64,000 bases of DNA from NCBI GenBank assembly GCA_024345305.1, contig BRON01000002.1, positions 310,001 through 374,000 on the forward strand, given 5' to 3'. How positions within the stretch are numbered: position 1 is the first letter of the stretch; each line of letters starts with the position of its first letter. Under the pieces are notes generated by a model that saw only the letters and a list, made by a program, of their open reading frames with translations, had not been told where the DNA came from and did not search any database. The stretch comes from Mrakia gelida. Taxonomy: Eukaryota; Basidiomycota; Tremellomycetes; Cystofilobasidiales; Mrakiaceae. The translations under genes and the position numbers were made by a program. Shown in pieces: positions 24,590-36,300 of this stretch.

Positions 24590-25384
24590 ACTAGGTTGTT
24601 CCTCCAGGGATTGGTGGAGTCGACTCGTCGAGGATCTCGGAGGTCTCGACGAGGGTGGACTCGTTCGTGCATGGGCTTGGAGGGAGAGTTTGTTTTCGCT
24701 TTATTCGCTTTATGGACGACTTGTAATGACAGTTATAGTTTCACTCTCTCGATGGTTTGAGAACGCGAGGAAGGAAGGAAACTGTGAAGGGAAAGGACGG
24801 GAAGAGAGTTCCGTCGCGTCGAAGCTTCACCAGTCGTCCACGGTTTCCGCTTTCCCGAGACTCTGACGTAAACGACAACGGAACATGGATGTAGAAGCGC
24901 AAAAAAAACTAATCTAAGAAAACAATCTATCCTCCGAACGGAATCGAATTCGGACTTGGAAAGAGAACGAGAGAAGTCAAGACTCGGAGACGGACATCAC
25001 GTTCTCGTCAAGAAGCACATCACCCTCTCAACAAGTCCCTCCTTCCCCTCTTTGGAACGCACATCCACGTCTCGAGTTCAATCGTCAGCGGAAGAGAGAG
25101 CTCCATCTCTTCTGCTGACGAAGGACGAGACTCGGTAGCAAGATGGTCGTCCCGGCCCAGCCTCACTCGCGTGGCTGGATGTCCTCCTCCCCTTCTTCCC
25201 CTCCCCCCGATCTCCTCGAGTCACCTCGCTTTGCCTCGAATAGCCGTAGGTACTCCTACAAGTCCTCCTCCTCGTCGGGTGTTATGAACCCTCCCTCTTC
25301 CCACCCTCGTCCTGGAGCCGCAATCGCCTCTGTGGGTCGATGCTTCGTCGTCCCTCCTTCCCTCCCCTGCAACCATCGAAACGT
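24590..25384. other. Convergent 3' region, carrier (+) and orphan (-)
   Basis: Nearly 800 bases between converging stops. It includes an A-run near 24901 and a short open frame at 25143-25388 (+) that reads as Pro/Ser-rich low complexity and has no splice or homology support. Most is probably 3' UTR. Confidence 0.5.
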
Positions 25385-27880
25385 CTAAGCGAAAGGGTCG
25401 TCTCCTCCATCCATCCAGTCGGGAGTCTCGGCGGTGGCAGCCTTGGTTGTCCACTCCTCCTGCTCGACGAGTCGGTGCTGCTGCTCCCTCGTCGCGTCCG
25501 AAACGAACTGAACGAGTTCTCCGACCGACGAGTCTCGTTCCTCCTGAGCACGTCGGGCCTGAGCCGCCTCCTGAATGACCTCGTAGTTGTACTGCAAAAG
25601 AGGTGGAGGGAAGCAGAGAGTCAGTTCGAGTGCGAAGAGAGCGAGAAGGAGAAACGAAACGAACGATGGCTTCGACTGGGTGAAGAGTCAAACCGTCGAA
25701 CTCGAAGTCCTGGGGGATCTCGAGAGCGTAGTGCTCCTTGTAAAGTACGGGGTTCGATGGCTCCGTGACGAAGCAGGTGAAGGGGATGGCGACCGAGGCG
25801 GTGATGGAAGAGGGAGTCGACTCGTCCTCCTCGAGCTCGTCGTCGTCGAAGAGGGAAGCGAGGTTGGTAAGATCGGTGATCTGGAAGAACGAGAACATGA
25901 GCATGCGAAAGGAGGTGTAAAGGAGAGGCGATAGAAGGAAGGTTGCTCACCGTCTGTGCGAGAGTGACCTTGGGCGAAGGAGAGGCGGTCTGGACGGGGA
26001 TCTGGAGACGAGGAGGGAAGAGGTCAGCGACGAGGAAGACCTCACAGCGCCGCGAGAGCTTTGACTCACTGTGGCAACGAACTCCTCGTCCGCGCTGTCC
26101 TGCGAGTAGCAGCTGTCCGAGTCCGAGTCCGAGTCGTCCGACGAGGAAGAAGAGCAGAACTCGGGTGAGTTGGGATCGATGTCGTCGACCAGCGCGACGA
26201 TCCTAGCTTCCTCCTCGAACATATCGAAGTCGATCTGAAGGGAAGAAGAGGAGGTAGTCAGTACGTTGACTCTGGGAAGGGGTGACATGAAGAAGTGAAA
26301 CGTGGAAAGCTGCTCACCTTGATCGAACGAACGGCGAGCAAGAACTCCAGAGAATCCTCCTCCTCGTGGTCTTCTCCGTCGAAGGACTCGTCGACGACGA
26401 AAGCAGTGTTTGCTTCCTCGTCATCTCCGTCGTAAGAGTCGTCCTCGAGCAGTCGTGTCTGAGCGAGGAGTCGCGGTGAAAAAGAGAGGAAGAGGAAGTC
26501 AGTTCGACGTCGACGAGTGCGAGCGGACGAGGGCTGAACGAATCGAGAGGACCTCGAGCTCACCTGGATACTATCAACTGCTCGTTGAACCTCGACGTCG
26601 CTGAGGACGTGAGGAATGAGAGCCGGTGGGGCAGGCGAGAGGGTCTGCAAGGGTCCAAGAGAAACGAGGTCAGCGCTGAGCTCGGAGGGGAAGAGGGACG
26701 TCGAGCTCGCAGACCTTGAAGCTCACCTTCGTACTCTCTCTCGCCCAAGTCTCTTCCCCCTCCTTCTTCACCATCTGAAGGGCATAGTCGACCCCGAAGA
26801 GCTTCCAGAGGTCGAGCGTAGACTCGAACTTGTACGATGAGACGGGACAAGGGAGGGCGTCGTGAGCGGCGAGAACGAGGTCGAAGGGAGTTGAGTCGTC
26901 TCCGGCTTCGACGAGGAGCTGCAAAGGAGGGAGAGTAGGAGAAGGAGGTCAGCTCTTTCGAGAGACGAGTGGAGAGGTAACTGGAAGAGGTCGGGATACT
27001 GACCTTGATGAGATGGCAAGCCTTGAAGAAGGAGAAGGTCTTGATGATGGAAGAGACGATCTCTTGAGGAGAGAGTCCTCTGAGGAGGAGGGAGTTGCAT
27101 TCCTCGAAGAAGGAGTCCTGGAAGGCCTGGAAGGGGTCAAAAGAGGAGAGGGAGTCAGCTTCAACGGTCTTCGAGGTGTCTCAATGAGGCTCAAACTTGA
27201 AGAGGCAGACGAGGGCAGAGAAGGAAGAGAGATGGACGAAAGGAGGGACGAAGTCGAGGAGGCTGAGCGAGGGAGGGAGGGGAGGATGGAAGAGAAGCTC
27301 ACCTTTGACTCGATAGAGGCGTCCGATCCAGGAGCGAGGGAAGCGTAGTAGACAACCTACCCATGCCGAGCAACGATAGAAATCAAAAGTCAGCTCGCGA
27401 GTGTCGAAGGAGAAGAACAAACGAGAACGAAAGAGGGTCGACCTCTCCCTCCCTCCCTCCTCCTCTCTCCTCGACACCCGCAGCGATCTTCGAGAAACGA
27501 CCCTGTCTCTCCGTTTCCATCCAGCTCGACGAGATTTGGACGAGGAGGTGTATGCGAGTCTCAGCTTCAAGATGGTATGCATCTCGGTTCGAAATGTGAC
27601 GAAAGACGCCCGCAAACTTGGAGGGAAGCTCTCCTCCTCCCTCTCACCCAGCGAGGACGGACGCGCTCGTCGTCCCTCTCCCTCCTCTCGTCCCCCCCAT
27701 TCTCGATCCCAAACCCAGAAACTTCGCCTCAATCACTAAAGGGACACTCACACTGGTATCAAGTCCCAAAGCACGAGCGAAAGCAGAAGGAAGGACCTTG
27801 GAGGAGGAGGACGAGCCTCGAGGGACTTGGAGGGGAGCCTCCGAATCGAGAACGATGGACGAGCGAGCGGAAGAAGTCAT
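25385..27880 (-). CDS. Orphan multi-exon acidic protein
   Basis: I do not recognise this protein. Exons join consistently, so the gene itself is well supported. It starts MTSSARSSIVLDSEAPLQVP. A helical, hydrophobic middle includes FQDSFFEECNSLLLRGLSPQ, FSFFKACHLIKLLVEAGDD and YKFESTLDLWKLFGVDYALQ. Then comes an acidic, serine-rich section with DSDSDSDS and EEFVATIPVQTASPSP, a segment AIPFTCFVTEPSNPVLYKEH followed by EIPQDFEFDGLTLHPVEAI, a helix rich in Arg/Glu/Gln (EEAAQARRAQEERD region), and the tail TPDWMDGGDDPFA. The stop is at 25385-25387. No signal peptide or clear TM helix is seen. The helical first half might form a repeat-type scaffold; that is a guess. Confidence 0.75.
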
Positions 27881-28409
27881 CTTGGTATTGAGGGTTTGAA
27901 GCTGGTGTGGTTGAGATTGAAAGCGTGAAGTTGGTGGTGAACTTTCGATAAGTCGAGTGAAGGAGGTGGTGGAGGTGAGGAGGGAAGGAGGGTCGAAATC
28001 GGGAGGGCAAGGTGAGGGAGAGGGTGAAAGTCGAGTCCAGAGCTGGGTCGTCCTGATTGAAACAAAATTCCACAAGTCTCGTAGATCTTCGTTTTTGTAG
28101 GTTATGAGAAGCCAAGGGGAAAGCTGAGGTTCTGGAAGTGAAGATAGAGCCCAAGAAGTGCTATGAAAGGATGAGAGGAGCGTTCGGGAGGAGGGACGAA
28201 CGACGCGTCGAGGTTCGCTCCGTCGTCAGCTCGCTTCTCCTTCGTCTCGAATTCAGCCTTCACCCTCAGATGCTGCGATGCGAGATCGTCGTTCGCGTAA
28301 GAGTCAGATATGCATTACAATAAAATACTCCATTAAAAGCAAGGATCGTGCAACGGTACCCAAAGTTGTCTAAACTCTTCTACCAACGAGATCATCCTCG
28401 CCAGCTTCC
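27881..28409. other. Intergenic: orphan-gene promoter and Lam-like 3' UTR
   Basis: About 530 bases between two minus-strand genes. On the minus strand the 3' UTR of the sterol-transfer gene ends in an AT-rich patch around 28310-28340 that may hold its poly(A) signals. No gene is seen. Confidence 0.5.
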
Positions 28410-31156
28410 TCAGCCCTCCAACAACCCCCCAAACCTCCCTCCCAAACAACTCCTCACCCCCTCCCACTCCCTCTCGATCTTCTCCAGCCTCTCCATCGCA
28501 CTCTGCACCTCCGCCCCCCCTTTCCACGCCCTCGACTGAACCACCTTCGTCGTCGCTCCCGCTCCCGAGCCTCCTCCTCGGATCCAGTGCAGGAGGTTGA
28601 AGAGCAGCGAGAGAGCGAGGAGAGCCATGAGAGCTGAGCGAAGAGGGTCCTCCATGAGGTAGTCGACGACGGAGGTGGGTTGTTGGCGGGCAGAGGATTC
28701 GGCGGCGGACTCGGTTTCGGAATCGACCTCGTCGTCGACGTCTCCTTCGGCGTTGGTTTCGCCTGTGACGTTGAATTCGGAGGAGTGGGATTTGATGTGC
28801 GCTCGGCAGGCGGTGGCGAGGGGTTTGTTGTAGTCCTGAGAGGAGGAGGGGAGGAAGGGGAACGAGGTCAGCTCGAGAAACGAAGGGACACGCCTCGCGA
28901 AAGGAAGGAAACGCGAGACGAGACGAACCTTCTGGCCTTGGATGGACGAGGAGTTGATGACAGCTGATTACGAAAACGAGAAGCGAATGAACAATTGGAG
29001 AGTGTGAGCTCGAGGAACGAAACGAGGGAAGATCGAGCGACGCGACGACGAAGACAAAACTCACACTTCAGCATACTCCTCCCGCTCCACTCAACCTTCG
29101 ACGTAGCCACCACCCTCGCTCCACCCTTCTGACCTCCCTCCCACGTGATGCACGTCTTGGTGTGGACTTCGAAGCTGCAAACCGAAAGATGTCGACACGC
29201 GTCAGGTTCTCGTTTCTCTCCACTCCACTCCCCACCCCTTGCTCCCCCCCCCCCCTCACTCCTTCGCTCGCTCGTCCACGACTCACCTCTTCCCACTCGG
29301 CACATCAGGCGTTTTCGTCACGGTCACGACTCCGTACCATCCCTCAGGGTCCTCATGGATGATCTCGTCCTCGAAGTAGCATTTCGCGGACGAGGGACCG
29401 ACGGACCCAGAGAGAGGTTTGGTGTATTCGAAGGAGCGTTTCCCGTCCTTCCAGGGGGTGATTTTGATGTCTGAGGGCGGCGATGGGGGGTGGAGGGGGG
29501 AAAGGGGGCGGGATGGTGGTGGGGGGAGGGAGGGAGGAGGGTGAGCTCGAGGAAATAGAAGAGCAGGGGGAGGCCGAGGGAAACGACGCGTTCGAACTCA
29601 CCCGTGAACTTCAACTTCTTCCACAGCTCTCGAATGAACTCCTCGTCGTAGAACATGAGGTTGAAGATCTTCTCCGGCGTCGTAGGGAACCTGGTGAAAC
29701 CAAAAACCCGAGTCAGTTTCGCTGAAAAAAGGACAGGCAAAACAAAGACCCTCGCGACTCGACTCGAGACTCACCTAACATCCAAACACTTCTCGGGGAA
29801 AGCCTTCGTCTCCGCCTTCGTCGCCTCATGACTCGCTCCATCCTCCTTCACCCCGTTCAAATGCCCTCCATTACTACTAGCCTTGTTCCCCGTCACTCCC
29901 GTCACAGCACTCGCAGCGTTGTTCGTTGTCGAGCTGCCGTTGGGAGCACTCTCGCTCCTCCCCCTACTAGCGGAGTTGTTCCCTCCTTGAGCAGTCCCGT
30001 CGTTGGACATCGACGAGCGGTTGGACGAAACCGACAAGCGACGCGAGCTGTTTCGTCCTGGGGAGAGGGAGGTTTCTTCGGGTTGGGAGGCGAGGAAGGA
30101 GGCGTAGGCTTCGGGAGCTTGAGCGCGCCAGAGAGCGAGGAGGAGGTCGAGAGTCGCGTCGCGGTTGGGGAGGGTGGCGAAGGTGTACTGTAAGAAACGA
30201 AGCGAGAAGAAGGGGGAAGATGGTGTGAGCTTTCGCGTTTTGCGAAGGCAGCCGGCGAGCGAAGGGGGGTTGCCGCGAGGGAGACTGACCTTGGAATCCG
30301 AGGTACCGACTTCGATAGCGTTAGGGATGACCAGAGCCGTCATCTTGGGGAGAATGGAGGTGATGGTGCTCAGAGGGAAGTGGACCTTTGCGAAAGGAAG
30401 GAAGAAGGGGTGAGCTTTCGTTCGTTCGGCGTCGAGCGAGAACGACCTTCGATTTCCTTCGCTAGCTCGTGCCAAAGAAGAACTCACCTTGGTCTTGAAC
30501 CCCAGGATGTTCGCCTTGAATCCGATGGAGTGAGTAGAGATGAAAATCCTCCCGTGCACGAGGATGTCCTTAGCCAGAGCGCAACCCGAGGCTAGGGAAA
30601 AAGAAGGAAAGAAGGGGGAGGGATCAGCTTCGAGCTCATGAGCTCGCACGACGTCACCTTCGATCCTCCCTTCGCTTGGAGACTCACTCTCTACGAGCTC
30701 TTCGTTCTCCTCCTCGTCCAGTTCAAAGTTTTCTCTCCACTCCCTCTCCCTCTTGCTTCCCTTCTCTACTCCTCCTGAGTTGCTGCTGAGCGTACTGAAG
30801 TTGGAGGAGTTGGTCGTAGTTCTGGCGATGGTCTCCCCCTCCTCCGGCTGCTCCTCCTCCTCCTCTTCCCCTCCTCCCTTGGTCGGGACGCTCAGGTAGG
30901 GCTCCCCTCCTCCTGAGGATGGAGGCAGTCCAGTGATGGTGTCCGCGGAAGTCTTGGCTATAGGAGTATCGAGATATTCGTCCTCCTCAGGTGTAGGCGT
31001 CGTGGTGGTTTGAAGCATGGGTTCGGTGGTTGATTCACGAAGGAAGGGGAGGCCCAAGGGCATCGAAGAGGAAGAGCCGGTGCGGGTTCGATGGGAGGAG
31101 GTAGATGGGGGTGGGAGGGAAGAGAAGGACCCTGAGGGTGAGCGGGAGGATGACAT
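28410..31156 (-). CDS. Lam/GRAMD1-type sterol transfer protein (GRAM, VASt, TM)
   Basis: A protein of about 640 residues. A disordered Ser/Thr/Pro/Glu-rich N-terminus of about 155 residues leads into a GRAM domain: SGCALAKDILVHGRIFISTH, SIGFKANILGFKTKVHFPLS, ITSILPKMTALVIPNAIEV and KYTFATLPNRDATLDLLLAL. A Ser/Asn-rich linker follows, then a VASt (StART-like) domain starting FPEKCLDVRFPTTPEKIFNL with SAKCYFEDEIIHEDPEGWYG and TKTCITWEGGQKGGARVVA, and near the C-terminus one TM helix (LRSALMALLALSLLFNLLHW) with a short coiled coil. This is the architecture of yeast Lam1-6/Ysp and human GRAMD1, ER-anchored proteins that move sterol from the plasma membrane at contact sites. The reading frame stays open upstream to about 31402 but no ATG lies there, so the start is 31156. 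Stop TGA at 28410-28412. Confidence 0.9.
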
Positions 31157-31666
31157 GGCCTGTTTTCGGAGGTTTTGTTGGGGGGGTTGGGAGTTAGGGG
31201 AGGAAGCATCACAAGAGAGGAGAGAGAGTCGAGCTCGGGGCGGGGGGGCTGCTGCTTGGTGACGACCGAGGAGGCAGCGGCAGCCAGGATCCGGCTGAGC
31301 CTTAAATTTTCGCTTGGGTACAAAAACTCGATGCTTGGGACGCAGATCCTTTCGGCTTGAGGCTGAGCGAAGAAATTTCTCAAGTGACGCGAGCCAGCTC
31401 AAGCAAGTGTTGACGCGTCTGGGATTTCGAACGAGCTCGCCCCATCTCCTCCCTTCCTGCTTCTTCTCGCAGCAGGATCTACAGTACTCGCCAATCCGAA
31501 GTAAGGTTCCATCTAATGCATGCGGATGATGCTGTCGATCCCAAAAAGTAAGTCTAGAAGTACAAAGCCAGGCCCGCCCCGATGGAAATCCCTCGATGGC
31601 TTGTAAACGACGCGTCGGTCAAGTTGACGTTTCCCTCTGCTCCACGAGAACAAAGAACTCTATCGC
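31157..31666. other. Intergenic between minus-strand Mpv17-like and Lam-like genes
   Basis: About 510 bases holding the promoter and leader of the sterol-transfer gene and the 3' UTR of the Mpv17-like gene. Two ACGCGT motifs occur (near 31412 and 31611). Nothing else is supported. Confidence 0.5.
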
Positions 31667-33154
31667 TCATACTCCCCCGTACTCCTCGGGGGCTGCCTCT
31701 CCCTTTTCGGAGTTGAGTAGACTCAGGCTGATCGCAGAAACAAGAAGGGAGAGGGGTCAGTTCGAGCGGACGAAACGATGGGTGTCGAGTGATAGACGAG
31801 AGAAGGAGGGCAGGAGGGACGAGACTCACTAGAGAGTCCAGAGAACTCCACACGAGGACTGAAAGGGAACTCGGTAGGCGAGAGGCATGTAGCGGAAGTT
31901 GACGACTTGGATGACTGGAGAAGACAGGTCAGGGTCAGCTTGATGGGTTCGCGAATCTCTCGCGATCGTCAACGATCCGTCGCCGTTTCCTGGTCATCAC
32001 GGCAACGAGAAGAGTAGAGCTAGAAAAGCTGAACGTACAAGGCCAGACGGTCCAGTTGGCGAGGATCGCAGGGACATACATCTGCGAACGAAGAGACGAA
32101 CGAAGACGGGAAGAACGATCAGCCCTCCTTCGCGAACGAGCTCGACCTTCACACCCGAACGAAACTACTAGACTCACCGTCTTGAACTTGTCCTGAATCG
32201 AATCAGCAGACTTGCCCTCCATGATTCCCATCGACGCGATGAACAGAACAAGTCCGATGGGGGCCATGACGGCTTCAAAGGGAAAGAGGAGAAACCAAGG
32301 GCGACGTGAGCTTCCCTCACTCAAGAAGTTGAGCTTCAATGGGACTGACCTTGATCTGCGAGCACTCTCTTCCCTAGAGCGAGGAACGAGACGTTATCCT
32401 GCACGACCGTAAGCTGGCCGAGCTTCTCGGACGCTGCTGAAGAGGCTGGACGAGGGGAGATGGGAGACAGGAGGGATTTGGCTGATTTGGAGGAGGGTCG
32501 GAGAGGGAAGTTTCGTTCGAGGACCTGGAGGGGACAGAATGAGAGTTCTTTGGTCAGAGGGAGGAAGAGGAGATGACGGAGAGGACAAGCGAGAGCTCAC
32601 GTTGTTCCATCGTCCGACTTATCAAGAGGGAAAGGAAGAAAGGAAGGAAGCGGGAAGGTCAGCTTGAGTCGAGGGAAGGAGGTGAGCGAAGACTGACTTA
32701 TAGGGCCCACTAGAGATCGAGGAAGCACAAAAGCTGGTCAGCTATCAAGCTAGGTATACAGAGACGCTCACGGGAATGAGGAACGACTGACTTCCTATAC
32801 CGAAAGCGACGAAACGAAGCGAACGGATCGGATCGTAGGGCACGCTCTTCGCTCCTTCCTCCTCCATCTACACCCAACCAAACGAGCGTCAGAATCCACA
32901 AATCAGCCCTCTGAAAGCACTGGAAGGTAGCTGAGCCATCCACTCACGATGATCTGAGCTGATTGGGCCTGAGAAAGACGAAGAAAAGATGAATCAGCAG
33001 TGGAAAGGAAAGGGACCGATAAGGGAAGGAGAGAGCTCACCACGACGTCTGCGACTCCGCTCAGGAATCCGTTCGTGACGGCCAAAGTAGCTGTGGGACG
33101 AGATCTGAAGCTCGAGTTGTAGAAGCTCGCGAACTGCTTGAGAGTGTTGATCAT
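31667..33154 (-). CDS. Mpv17/PMP22 family membrane protein
   Basis: Small multi-TM protein of peroxisomal or inner mitochondrial membranes. It starts MINTLKQFASFYNSSF, has RPTATLAVTNGFLSGVADVV, AQSAQII, EEEGAKSVPYDPIRSLRFVA, GPLVGRW-type sequence, a middle insertion rich in Ser/Pro, KSADSIQDKFKT, then the family signature MYVPAILANWTVWPLIQVVN with FRYMPLAYRVPFQSSCGVLW. It ends GEAAPEEYGGV, TGA at 31667-31669. Relatives are yeast Sym1, human MPV17 and fungal Woronin sorting complex proteins; which one is closest cannot be told. A 21-nt exon at 32948-32968 (AQSAQII) is needed for continuity. The middle insertion makes it longer than the usual ~200 residues. Its start is 151 bases from that of the BBC1-like gene. 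Confidence 0.92.
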
Positions 33155-33305
33155 TTCTTTCTCTTGCAGGGTGAACGTTGGGAAAAGGGGAGAGGAAGGA
33201 GAGGAGCGTCATGGAGGAACGAAGGTCCGCAGGCGGAGGAGGACCTCGTTGTTCGATCTCCCTCCCTCCCTTCCCTTCTTGTCTGCAAACCACGACCCTT
33301 CAAGA
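33155..33305. promoter_or_regulatory. Short divergent promoter, Mpv17-like (-) and BBC1-like (+)
   Basis: 151 bases between opposite start codons, so both promoters overlap. A run of CTCCCTCCCTCCC lies in the + strand leader. No specific site is assigned. Confidence 0.5.
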
Positions 33306-36300
33306 ATGACGGACTACCCTTATCTCGGAAAGGCAATGTACGTCCTCGCTTCCAGAACTGCCCTGAAGCTTAGCTGACTCTGTACTTCCTTGTCTCTCAG
33401 AATGCGCTTTCGAAGCCCTCACTCGACGGACCTCTCCTTCGAAGCTGAACAGTTCATCAGAATCCTAGGGAAAGCACCAGAGGACGACGAGTGGAGCCTT
33501 GGAGAGACGCTAGATGGTTCGAAGAAGGGTATCTTCCCTAAGGTGAGTCACTACCAGAGGGAGAGGGAGAAGGAGGAGAGAGAGGGACCGTTGCGCTGTG
33601 CGAGGTTCAACCGAGAACGAGAACGAAGGAAGCTCGATGGAACGCTGCCAAAGTCGAGGCAAGGTTTACTGACTTCACACTTCCTATCTTGGCTCTGGCT
33701 CTATAGGATTTCGTCGAGAAAACGGACGAGGAACCTCCCGTCGAGGAGCAGAAGAAGGACGAGGAGCCAGCACCATCTCCCTCAGCTTCCTCGTCAGCTC
33801 CTCCCGTCGTCGCCATCCCCCCTTCTTCCTCTACCACAACCGAGGACACCTCTCCCGTCACCGAGGACGAAGAACCATCAGCTCCCACTCCCGCCGAACC
33901 CGTTTCGATCCCAACCAAAGCACCATCGGACCCTCCACCCCCTTCCAACTCACCTCCTCCCTCGGACCTCGCTCCCATCTCAGCTAGCGTCGTTCCTGTT
34001 CCTCCTCCCATCGACACTCACGTCCCAGACGTCTCCCCAGCGCCTTCAGTCCCTACCTCGGATCACCTTCCTCCCACCATCCTCACCGAAACCCCTTCCA
34101 TCTCCGCTCGTCCTTCCTACAACGACGCTCAGCTCTCCTCCTCCCCTCCTCCTCCCGCCGCCGTCGTCGCCAAACCCACGAAGCCAGCTTCGACTCGCGC
34201 TCCTCCTCCCAACGAGCAGGCTCATCAGGAGGCTCCCTCAGCCGTCAAGGTCGGAGGAATGTCGGCTTCGGACGCGAAGGAGAGCATCACTCGAGGAGGA
34301 GGATCGCTCAAAGATCGAATGGCAGCCTTCCAGCAGAAGGCGGCTGCTCCCGCTGCTCCTCCTTCCGTCCCTCGAGGAAAGCCTGGAAACTGGGCTTGGA
34401 AGAACAAGGCTGCGGCTCAGCCCGTAGCTGCCGAAGGAGGAGCGAGCCCTGCGTCCACAGGAGGAGGAGGAGGAGGAGGCGACGCTTCAGCTCACGCATC
34501 GCCAGCAGCGTCATCCCCATCGGTCGCCTCCGTTCCCTCTACCGAACCTACCACCACCTCCCCCGCTCCCTCTACCTCTCGACCAGGAGCCATGTCCGCT
34601 TCAGACGCCAAGGAGTCCATCACCAAGGCTGGAGGATCCCTCAAGGAGCGAATGGCGGCTCTTCAAGCTCAAGGAGCGTTCGGATCTTCGTCACCTCCCG
34701 CGTCGTCGTCGCCTCCCGTCCCCTCTGGAAAGCCCAAGGTCTGGAAACGACCTGAGCCCGTCGCTGCTCCCGAGCCGGAGGTCGCCGTCGAGGAGAAGAA
34801 GAAGAGCAAGTGGACCGTCGAGGATCACAAGAGCGACGACGAGGGAGCTGGAGGAGTCGAGAAGTCTGGAAAGGCTTTGGTCGTCGAGCCTGAGGAGGGA
34901 GGAGACGAGGAAGCTGCTGGAGAGCCCGTCGAGGAGAACGATGAGGAGGCTGCTGAGAGGGCTAGACGGTGAATTTTCCATTTTCGAGTCTTCGTCGTTC
35001 GATTTCGCGCGTTCGCTGGCGTTCGTCGAGACTAACTCTTTTCTCCTCGTTACTTTTCTTCAGTGCTGCCATCGCTGCTCGAATGGCTAAGATCGGAGCT
35101 CGAGGACCCATGGGAATGATGAAGGCTCCTCCTCCCCCTCCTCCCATCAAGCGAGCCTCCTCGTCGGAACAACACCCAGCGATTTCGCCCGACGTCGAAC
35201 GCGACGAGCCCAAACCCACTCCTCTCCCCGTCCTCTCCTCCTCAACCGAGACTCCCTCCTCCCCCGAGAACCCAGCCGGAACCACCGCTCCTCTCCCAGC
35301 CATGCCTCGACGAGCTGCTCCTCCCAGGAGGAAACCTCAGAAGTCGACCCCGTCTGGAACCCCATCGGCGCCCGTCGTCGAGGAAGGAGATGGAGGACAT
35401 CCCGTCCCTCCCAACCCTGCGGAGATCCCTGAGGAGAAGACCGAGAAGGAGGTGAAGCAGGAGAAGAAGGAGGAGGAGGTTGGGAAGGGAGAGGAAGGAG
35501 CGAAAGGAGCGGAGAAGGCTGGAATCGCACTCGCTCCCGTCGAGTCGAACGACGACGAACAAGCGAAGGACGGATCCGAGGTTCCCAAGGACGAGCAAGC
35601 TCAAGTCGAGCTCACGAAGGTCGATCCCGAAGTCGAGCACAAGGAGAAGACCCTTGCCGTCGTCGAACCCGAGAAGCAGGAGGATCAACTCGTCGCGTCT
35701 CCCGCTCAGGAAATCGTCGATCCCGTCGCCATCCCCGCCGTCGCTCAAGCTGGTCATCACGTTCGAAGGACCTCGATCCCCATCCCTCCTAGGGATGCGA
35801 GCTACCACGAGACGGATCTCGAGCACCGAGAGGTCACCAAGGAGGACGTTGGACCTCCCATCCATCCCGTCGAGCATCTCAAGGACGAGCCGGCGTCGAG
35901 GGAGTCGTCGTTGGACAAGGACAAGAAGGACGTCGTCGAGGAGGAGGTCGAGGCTCCTGTGGTCAAGGAGAGGAAGAGGTCGTTGCCTACTATTCCTGTC
36001 GAGGATGACGCTGTGAAGGGTGCGAACGCTTTCTAAACCCTCCTCCTCCCCGTCCCCATGCCTCCCTCTCACCCTACTCTCTCTCATCTCCCTGTACACT
36101 CTGTACGATAACCGAACCCAAACCTAACCTCACCCCTCTCTTCTTCTTCTCTTCTCCTCTCCCTTACATCATCTCTCTCTGCCCATGGACAATTTACGCT
36201 CGCTCTCGATCTTCAAAACGTTAAGATTCGTCGCCGGAAGGATCCCCTCGACTCCCTCCTCCTCGGTCTCTCCCTCAGCCACCCCCCGTCGTTGCGATCG

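Noticed and set aside
25143..25388. Short + strand frame after the carrier gene
   Set aside because: Pro/Ser-rich, no splice signals, antisense to a 3' UTR; composition explains it.
28333..29064. Long minus-strand frame overlapping the sterol-transfer C-terminus
   Set aside because: Out of frame with the TM and coiled-coil segments of the real gene; Arg/Ser/His-rich shadow.
31157..31402. Upstream open frame extending the sterol-transfer protein
   Set aside because: It has no ATG, reads as basic low complexity, and lies in the expected leader; the first ATG is at 31156.
36013..36278. Splitting the BBC1-like locus into two genes at the in-frame stop near 36036
   Set aside because: The downstream part has no start codon and carries the conserved BBC1 C-terminal domain, while a GTGAAG donor and CTCAG acceptor remove the stop and keep the frame.
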